56,686 nt of DNA, from the NCBI GenBank assembly GCA_903854235.1, contig CAINVV010000236.1, forward strand, positions 1-56,686. Reading direction: 5' to 3'. This document shows positions 52,044 through 56,686 of the stretch, piece by piece. Position numbers and translations under genes: made by a program. Origin of the DNA: an uncultured Bacteroidia bacterium (GTDB lineage Bacteria > Bacteroidota > Bacteroidia > Bacteroidales > Prolixibacteraceae). The notes under the pieces were generated by a model. The model saw only the letters and a list, made by a program, of their open reading frames with translations. It searched no databases and had not been told where the DNA came from. Positions within the stretch are counted from its first letter, which is position 1, and each line of letters opens with the position of its first letter.

Positions 52044-53390
52044 ATGGAAAACAAGAAAAATCTTGATAGAAGAAAATTTTTAGGTGCAGGGGTCCTCGCC
52101 GGAATGACGGTAGTGGGAGCCGGTGCCCTTCTTTCCTCCTGCAAAAAAGAGGCTACCAATGCCTCTCTCGGACTACCTCCCATTTTGAAGGGAGCACCGA
52201 AAGGAAGAAAACTACGTGCCGGACTGGTCGGTGCCGGCAACCGCGGAACCGGTGCCGCCATCAACTTCATCAGCGCCGGGCCGGACCTCGAAATCATCGC
52301 AGTTTGTGATGTCTTTCAGGACAAGATCGACGCCTTCCGCGAACGTTTCAAATCTTTCAACCTCGAAATCCCTGAGAAAAATTGCTTCACAGGATTCGAC
52401 GGATACAAGAAAATGATGGCACTAGAAGAGCTCGATGTGGTGCTACTGGCTACCCCGCCACGCTTCCGTCCCGACCATTTGCTGGAGGCAATCCTGAACA
52501 AGAAACACGTCTTCATGGAAAAACCGGTTGCCGTCGATCCGGTCGGCATCCGCTCCGTCATCGCTTCCGCGAAGAAGGCTGAGGCGCTGGGTCTATGCAT
52601 CGTCACAGGCACACAACGCCGCCACCAGGAAGATTACATTGAAACTTACAAACGGGTGAAGGCTGGCGCCATTGGCCGGCCTACGGCTGCCAAGGCCTTC
52701 TGGAACCAGGACCACGTCTGGTTTCGTACCCGGGAAGCCGGATGGGACGACATGACCTACATGGTTCGAAACTGGAACAATTTCTGCTGGCTCTGCGGCG
52801 ACCACATCCTCGATACCCACATCCACAACATCGACGTCATCAACTGGTTCATGGGTAAGACTCCCGTCAATGCCATCGGCAATGGTGGCCGCCACCGCCG
52901 CGTCACAGGCGACCAGTACGACTTCTTCAACATCGATTTCGACTACGGCAATGGGGTCAGCTCGCACAGCTACTGCCGTGAGATCGACAGCTGCACCAAC
53001 CGCACCGGAGAGCTGGTAATGGGAACCGAAGGCTACACCAATTGTGTCAACACCATCTGGGACCTGGACGGGAAGGTCAAATGGCAGTTCGAATACCCGA
53101 AAGACGAAAACGGCAATGCGATGAACCAGCTGAAGATTCCTGCCTACGTCCAGGAACACATGCACCTCGTCCACGCCATCCGCAAGGGCGAATACGTGAA
53201 CCAGGCCGAGCAGACCGCCCTCTCCACCCTGACGGCCATCATGGGCCGGACAGCAGCCTATACCGGCCAACTGGTTACCTGGGAAGAGATGATGAAATCA
53301 GACATGCAACTCGGACCCAAGGAATTGGTCTTCGGCCCTGTCGACATGAAATTTGAGGTTCCCGTACCCGGAACGCCGCCAAACATTTAA
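52044..53390 (+). CDS. Tat-exported Gfo/Idh/MocA oxidoreductase, probable lipoprotein (2)
   Basis: The N-terminus has DRRKFLG (twin arginine) and LLSSCKK (possible lipobox), so the protein is probably folded with its NAD(P) in the cytoplasm, exported by Tat and anchored. The nucleotide-binding loop is RAGLVGAGNRGTG (about 54-66) and the EKP motif is at 159-161 (MEKPVAV). The active-site His region is CGDHILDTHIHNIDVINWF. A long insertion rich in Trp (NQDHVWFRTREAGWDDMTYMVRNWNNFCW) distinguishes it from the two other Gfo/Idh/MocA proteins here. A sugar C3-oxidoreductase, or an NAD-dependent GH109-type glycosidase, is consistent. It starts 13 bp after the cytochrome-SUMF1 gene. Confidence 0.88.
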   Translation: MENKKNLDRRKFLGAGVLAGMTVVGAGALLSSCKKEATNASLGLPPILKGAPKGRKLRAGLVGAGNRGTGAAINFISAGPDLEIIAVCDVFQDKIDAFRERFKSFNLEIPEKNCFTGFDGYKKMMALEELDVVLLATPPRFRPDHLLEAILNKKHVFMEKPVAVDPVGIRSVIASAKKAEALGLCIVTGTQRRHQEDYIETYKRVKAGAIGRPTAAKAFWNQDHVWFRTREAGWDDMTYMVRNWNNFCWLCGDHILDTHIHNIDVINWFMGKTPVNAIGNGGRHRRVTGDQYDFFNIDFDYGNGVSSHSYCREIDSCTNRTGELVMGTEGYTNCVNTIWDLDGKVKWQFEYPKDENGNAMNQLKIPAYVQEHMHLVHAIRKGEYVNQAEQTALSTLTAIMGRTAAYTGQLVTWEEMMKSDMQLGPKELVFGPVDMKFEVPVPGTPPNI

Positions 53391-53464
53391 TCCTTTGGGA
53401 CGACATTCGCCTAACAGCTGTCTAAAATCAAAAATCAAAAATTCTCTAAACTTTTCAAACTAAT

Positions 53465-54781
53465 ATGATGACTAGCAATTCAAACAGAAGAACTTTCCTG
53501 AAAAATTCGGCTGTTGCATCCGTGGGAACCCTCATCCTCCCGCAGATCATTCCCTCCACGGCGTTGGGAATGGGCGGCAGACTAGCCCCCAGCAACCGGC
53601 TCGTGATGGGTGCCATCGGCACCGGCTCCCAGGGCAGAAGCAACATGGGCGACTTCCTCAAACTGAACAAAGAGGTTCAGTTCGTTGCCCTCTGTGACGT
53701 CGATACCAACAACCTTCAAAAAGCAAAAGGCATTGCCGATGCCGCTTATGCCAACAACGACTGCCGCACCTATGGCGATTTCCGCGAGTTCCTGGAGAAA
53801 GAAAAACTGGATGCCGTGGCCATCGCACTACCCGACCACTGGCACGGTATCATCTACACCGCAGCCGTCGAGAAGAAACTGAATGTCTATGGAGAGAAAC
53901 CCATCTGCCGCACCATCCGCGATGGCCAAACCATCGTAAAAGCGGTTCAAAAAAACAAAGTTACCTGGCAAACCGGAAGCTGGCAACGCTCCAGACCCAA
54001 TTTCCACCGGGGTGCCGAACTGGCTATCAATGGCCGTATTGGAAAGATCCAGCGCATTGAAGTGGGTCTTCCCAACGGAAACAAGGGAATCGGGACACCT
54101 CCCGTCCAGGATGTTCCGAAAGAACTGAATTGGGACCTATGGCTCGGACCTGCTCCCAAGGTCGCCTACCGCGGAGTCAGCCATTGGAACTGGCGCTGGA
54201 TCCTCGACTATTCCGGCGGACAGCTCACAGACTGGGCCGGCCACCACATCGACATCGCCAACTGGGGGGCTGGACTCGAACATACCGGTCCGGTTGAGAT
54301 TTCGGGAGAAGGCGTCTACCCAAGGGAAGGAATCTACAACGTTCCGGTTGAGTATGATTTCCTCTGCAAATATGCAAACGGCATCGAGATGCGCGTTTGC
54401 AACGATGCCCGACTCGAAAAAGGCGCAGGGACCACCTGGTACGGCGACAAAGGCTGGATCCACGTCAACAGGGGAGAAATCCTGATGGCTTCCGATCCGA
54501 AAATCCTGGAAGAGGTAATTGGTGAGACCGAAATCCACCTGATCAAGAGCGACAACCACTGGCAAAATTTTGTCGACTGCGTGCGCTCCGGCCAAAAAAC
54601 CATCGCACCCATCGAAGTGGCCTATCGTGCCATCTCAGTTGCCCTGCTCGGCGAAATCGCCATGCAGACCGGTCAGAAGATTCAGTGGGATCCCGAAAAG
54701 GAGGAGATCATCGGCAACCCAATGGCCGCACGATTGCTTGATCGTCCCTATCGTCAACCCTGGCAATTACCAACCATTTAA
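53465..54781 (+). CDS. Tat-exported Gfo/Idh/MocA oxidoreductase (3)
   Basis: A Tat signal (NRRTFLKNSAVASVG) precedes the Rossmann domain (LVMGAIGTGSQGR) and the EKP motif at 144-146 (YGEKPICRTI). The C-terminal domain has WRWILDYSGGQLTDWAGHHIDIANWG, nearly the same as the enzyme at 12533 ([24 protein letters not shown]), so these two are paralogues of one sub-family while the one at 52044 belongs to another. DHWHG near residue 123 is also shared (DHWHS at 12533). Expected work is NAD-dependent oxidation or reduction of a sugar hydroxyl in the periplasm. ThuB, the partner of ThuA in rhizobia, is a Gfo/Idh/MocA enzyme making 3-keto-disaccharides; a ThuA gene follows 10 bp downstream. Confidence 0.88.
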   Translation: MMTSNSNRRTFLKNSAVASVGTLILPQIIPSTALGMGGRLAPSNRLVMGAIGTGSQGRSNMGDFLKLNKEVQFVALCDVDTNNLQKAKGIADAAYANNDCRTYGDFREFLEKEKLDAVAIALPDHWHGIIYTAAVEKKLNVYGEKPICRTIRDGQTIVKAVQKNKVTWQTGSWQRSRPNFHRGAELAINGRIGKIQRIEVGLPNGNKGIGTPPVQDVPKELNWDLWLGPAPKVAYRGVSHWNWRWILDYSGGQLTDWAGHHIDIANWGAGLEHTGPVEISGEGVYPREGIYNVPVEYDFLCKYANGIEMRVCNDARLEKGAGTTWYGDKGWIHVNRGEILMASDPKILEEVIGETEIHLIKSDNHWQNFVDCVRSGQKTIAPIEVAYRAISVALLGEIAMQTGQKIQWDPEKEEIIGNPMAARLLDRPYRQPWQLPTI

Positions 54782-54791
54782 TCTCTAAACA

Positions 54792-56009
54792 ATGAAAACC
54801 AAATATTCCCTTCTCCTGATACTGGCAGGGTTCCTATTCCTTCAGTCGTGCCAGGAAAAAACAGCCTATCGTGCCCTGATCGTGACCGGCCAAAGCAACC
54901 ACAACTGGAAGGCCTCGGCTACCATCCTGAAAACAATTCTGGACCAGACCAAACTTTTTACCACCGACATCGCCCAGACTCCGAAAGAGGGAGGCGATCT
55001 GAGCAGTTTCCATCCCGACTTTTCCAAATACAACGTCATCGTATTGGATTACAACGGTGACTCCTGGCCGGAACAAACAAAAACGGCCTTTATCGAATAT
55101 GTGAAGAATGGCGGGGGTGTGGTCTCCTACCACGAAGCCGACAACTCCTTCCCCGACTGGAAAGAGTACAACGAAATGATCGGCCTTGGAGGCTGGAACC
55201 ATCGTTCGGAGAAAGACGGCCCTTATGTCTACTATAGCAAGAATGTGCTTGTGGTTGATACCGCCAAAGGCTCCGCCGGATCCCACGGTCCCCAGCACGA
55301 ATACCTGGTAAGGGCCCGCAAGGCCGACCATCCGATCCTGAAAGGTCTTCCGGTTGCCTGGATTCACGGCAAAGACGAACTCTACAGCACCCTTCGCGGT
55401 CCGGCGAAAAACATGGAAATCCTGGCTACCGCTTACGCGGATACTTCCAAGAGAGGTACCGGCAGGGATGAACCGATGCTGATGACCCTCACCTACGGCA
55501 AAGGACGCATCTTCCACACCGCCATGGGTCATGTGGGGAAAGAGGATACCCACGCCGCAACCGAATGCGTCGGATTTATCGTCACCTTCCAGCGTGGTGC
55601 CGAGTGGGCAGCCTGCGGAAATGTTACCCAGGAGATCCCCATCGACTTCCCCAATGTGGCCTGCTCTGTTTCCAGACCCGATTACAAGGAGGTGACCCTA
55701 TCGGATGATCTCGACAAAATCGCCAAATACACCATCGACAAATCCACCCGCAACTATACCGACCTACAGGCCAGGATCCGCAAGGTAAGTGGCAATCCTG
55801 CCGCACTACTCGACCTCGAAAAACAGATGGTCAGCATCCTGAAGGAGACGGGTGCAACAGTGGATGGTAAAAAACTGATCCTGCGCGAACTCGCCTGGAT
55901 GGGCTCTGACTATTGCATTCCAGCCGTTCAGGAACTACTCAAGGATGCCGATTTGAAAGACGCTGCTACATTCACCCTCGAACGGATGAAGGGACCAAGA
56001 AAAATCTGA
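54792..56009 (+). CDS. ThuA-like lipoprotein with HEAT-like C-terminal part
   Basis: A lipobox (AGFLFLQSC, Cys20) makes this a lipoprotein. Residues about 28-265 form a ThuA (amidotransferase-like) domain: ALIVTGQSNHNWKAS, YNVIVLDYNGDSWPEQ, GGGVVSYHEADNSFPDW, MIGLGGWNHRSE, HPILKGLPVAWIHGKDELYS, PMLMTLTYGKGRIFHTAMGHV. The last ~110 residues are helical (ILKETGATVDGKKLILRELAWMGSDYCIPAVQELLKDADLKDAATFTLE), similar to HEAT/armadillo repeats often found in ThuA proteins of planctomycetes and Bacteroidota. ThuA works together with Gfo/Idh/MocA enzymes in keto-disaccharide metabolism in rhizobia, but its exact reaction is not settled. It closes the redox operon. Confidence 0.87.
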   Translation: MKTKYSLLLILAGFLFLQSCQEKTAYRALIVTGQSNHNWKASATILKTILDQTKLFTTDIAQTPKEGGDLSSFHPDFSKYNVIVLDYNGDSWPEQTKTAFIEYVKNGGGVVSYHEADNSFPDWKEYNEMIGLGGWNHRSEKDGPYVYYSKNVLVVDTAKGSAGSHGPQHEYLVRARKADHPILKGLPVAWIHGKDELYSTLRGPAKNMEILATAYADTSKRGTGRDEPMLMTLTYGKGRIFHTAMGHVGKEDTHAATECVGFIVTFQRGAEWAACGNVTQEIPIDFPNVACSVSRPDYKEVTLSDDLDKIAKYTIDKSTRNYTDLQARIRKVSGNPAALLDLEKQMVSILKETGATVDGKKLILRELAWMGSDYCIPAVQELLKDADLKDAATFTLERMKGPRKI

Positions 56010-56369
56010 TCCCTGACCGGTCTTCGCGATTGATAACGTAGAAAATTACTCCACCATTCCTCGGATTTGGGAACCTCATCTTTTCCCAAAACCTTGGTAG
56101 AGAGATTTGGATGATTGAGACCCATAACCTTATTACCTTATTGAATGGATAATAACAGAAACAAAATCTGCAATTATTCGCCAACAAATAGGGTAATAAG
56201 GTTTACTTTTTGAAGGTGGTCCGATTTTCCGGACGGTTGCCTGATAAAATAAGGTTGAACAAATCTTCATTTCCTTTCAGTTTTTCCCTAAATTTAGGAT
56301 CGAATTTCCAACATCAATTTCTCAGAGCGGCACTGCGTTCCGCTGTGTAGCCTCAAAAAATGATTCACT
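56010..56369. other. Non-coding gap with an inverted repeat before the glycosyltransferase
   Basis: The 360 bases hold no credible gene. AACCTTATTACCTTATT (56126-56142) and AATAGGGTAATAAGGTT (56187-56203) form a 17-bp inverted repeat with one mismatch and a 44-bp loop, which could be a bidirectional terminator, an operator or the ends of a small decayed element. The stretch closes the glycan locus. Confidence 0.5.
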
Positions 56370-56686
56370 ATGTTCAGCCTGGTCATCCCCGTATACAACG
56401 AAGCACAACTGATCGATGATCTGGTTAACAGAATCGTGGCCGCCGTGGAATCCTTCACGAACGACTATGAACTCCTCTTTCTTGACGATGGCAGCACCGA
56501 CGATACCGTTGGTAACCTCTTGAAATACCGGCTGCACAACAAAAACATCAAGATCATCTCCCTCTCCAAGAACTTCGGTCACCAGGCGGCCTTCACCGCC
56601 GGACTCGAACACGCGAAAGGAGAGGTCATCGCCATGATGGACGGCGATCTCCAGGATCCGCCCGAACTGCTGGCCGAGATGTACCG
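56370..56686 (+). CDS. GT2-family glycosyltransferase, truncated by the window end
   Basis: The frame opens at ATG 56370 and runs to the last base, giving about 105 residues of a DPMS/polyprenyl-phosphate-sugar-type GT2 fold: FSLVIPVYNEAQ, LLFLDDGSTDDT, IKIISLSKNFGHQAAFTAGLEHA and VIAMMDGDLQDPPELL (the DXD-type metal site is DGDLQD). Such enzymes transfer a sugar from a nucleotide donor to polyprenyl phosphate or to a lipid in the cytoplasmic membrane. It belongs to a separate, probably housekeeping or envelope, unit after the glycan locus. Confidence 0.9.
   Translation, partial: MFSLVIPVYNEAQLIDDLVNRIVAAVESFTNDYELLFLDDGSTDDTVGNLLKYRLHNKNIKIISLSKNFGHQAAFTAGLEHAKGEVIAMMDGDLQDPPELLAEMY

Noticed and set aside
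1-56686. CRISPR arrays, tRNA, rRNA and riboswitches
   Set aside because: No regularly spaced direct repeats, cloverleaf-like sequences or known riboswitch cores were seen on reading either strand; a tRNAscan-SE/Infernal run would be the decisive check.

Overview
The window comes from a Bacteroidota genome, most likely an anaerobic or facultative Bacteroidales/Marinilabiliales-type bacterium. This rests on the very dense run of secreted glycoside hydrolases, sulfatases and lyase-like proteins, the weak ribosome-binding sites, the Tat-exported Gfo/Idh/MocA proteins and the Bacteroidota-style Y1 transposase with its small palindromes. The genus cannot be named from the sequence. No rRNA, tRNA or CRISPR array was seen.

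Region 1 (1-43989) is an almost uninterrupted plus-strand block for dismantling a sulfated, uronic-acid-containing heteropolysaccharide. In order it holds a 5'-truncated hydrolase-like gene, a toroid protein, a GH2, two tandem GH27 alpha-galactosidases, a GH92, a Gfo/Idh/MocA oxidoreductase, a GH105, three more toroid proteins, a GH95, a GH95-like enzyme, a YesU-like DUF1961 protein, another toroid protein, an outer-membrane barrel, a second GH92, a sulfatase, a heparinase II/III-type lyase, three more sulfatases, a five-bladed-propeller hydrolase, a sixth toroid protein and a 3-keto-disaccharide hydrolase (DUF1080). Many junctions overlap (ATGA or 11 bp), which suggests long co-transcribed units. 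Nearly every product has an export signal. No SusC/SusD pair, transporter or regulator lies in the window.

Region 2 (about 43990-46990) looks like an interruption. It has a hairpin terminator, a REP-associated Y1 transposase flanked by three copies of a ~70 bp palindromic element, and two minus-strand genes (an MBL-fold hydrolase and a membrane metallophosphoesterase).

Region 3 (47014-56009) resumes on the plus strand with a ConA-like protein, a Ser-type sulfatase and a second GH105. A compact four-gene unit follows: a tetrahaem NapC/NrfH-type cytochrome fused to a SUMF1-fold domain, two Tat-exported Gfo/Idh/MocA oxidoreductases and a ThuA lipoprotein. The window ends in a truncated GT2 glycosyltransferase.

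Taken together, lyases and GH105 would cut uronic-acid linkages, sulfatases would remove sulfate and the exo-glycosidases would trim the sugars. A periplasmic oxidation/3-keto-elimination route (Gfo/Idh/MocA, ThuA, DUF1080) may handle linkages that ordinary hydrolases cannot. The two most novel items are the cytochrome-SUMF1 fusion beside that redox module, and a six-member set of unassigned (alpha/alpha)-toroid proteins that share a spaced Asn(-His)...Glu...Tyr signature resembling toroid polysaccharide lyases.
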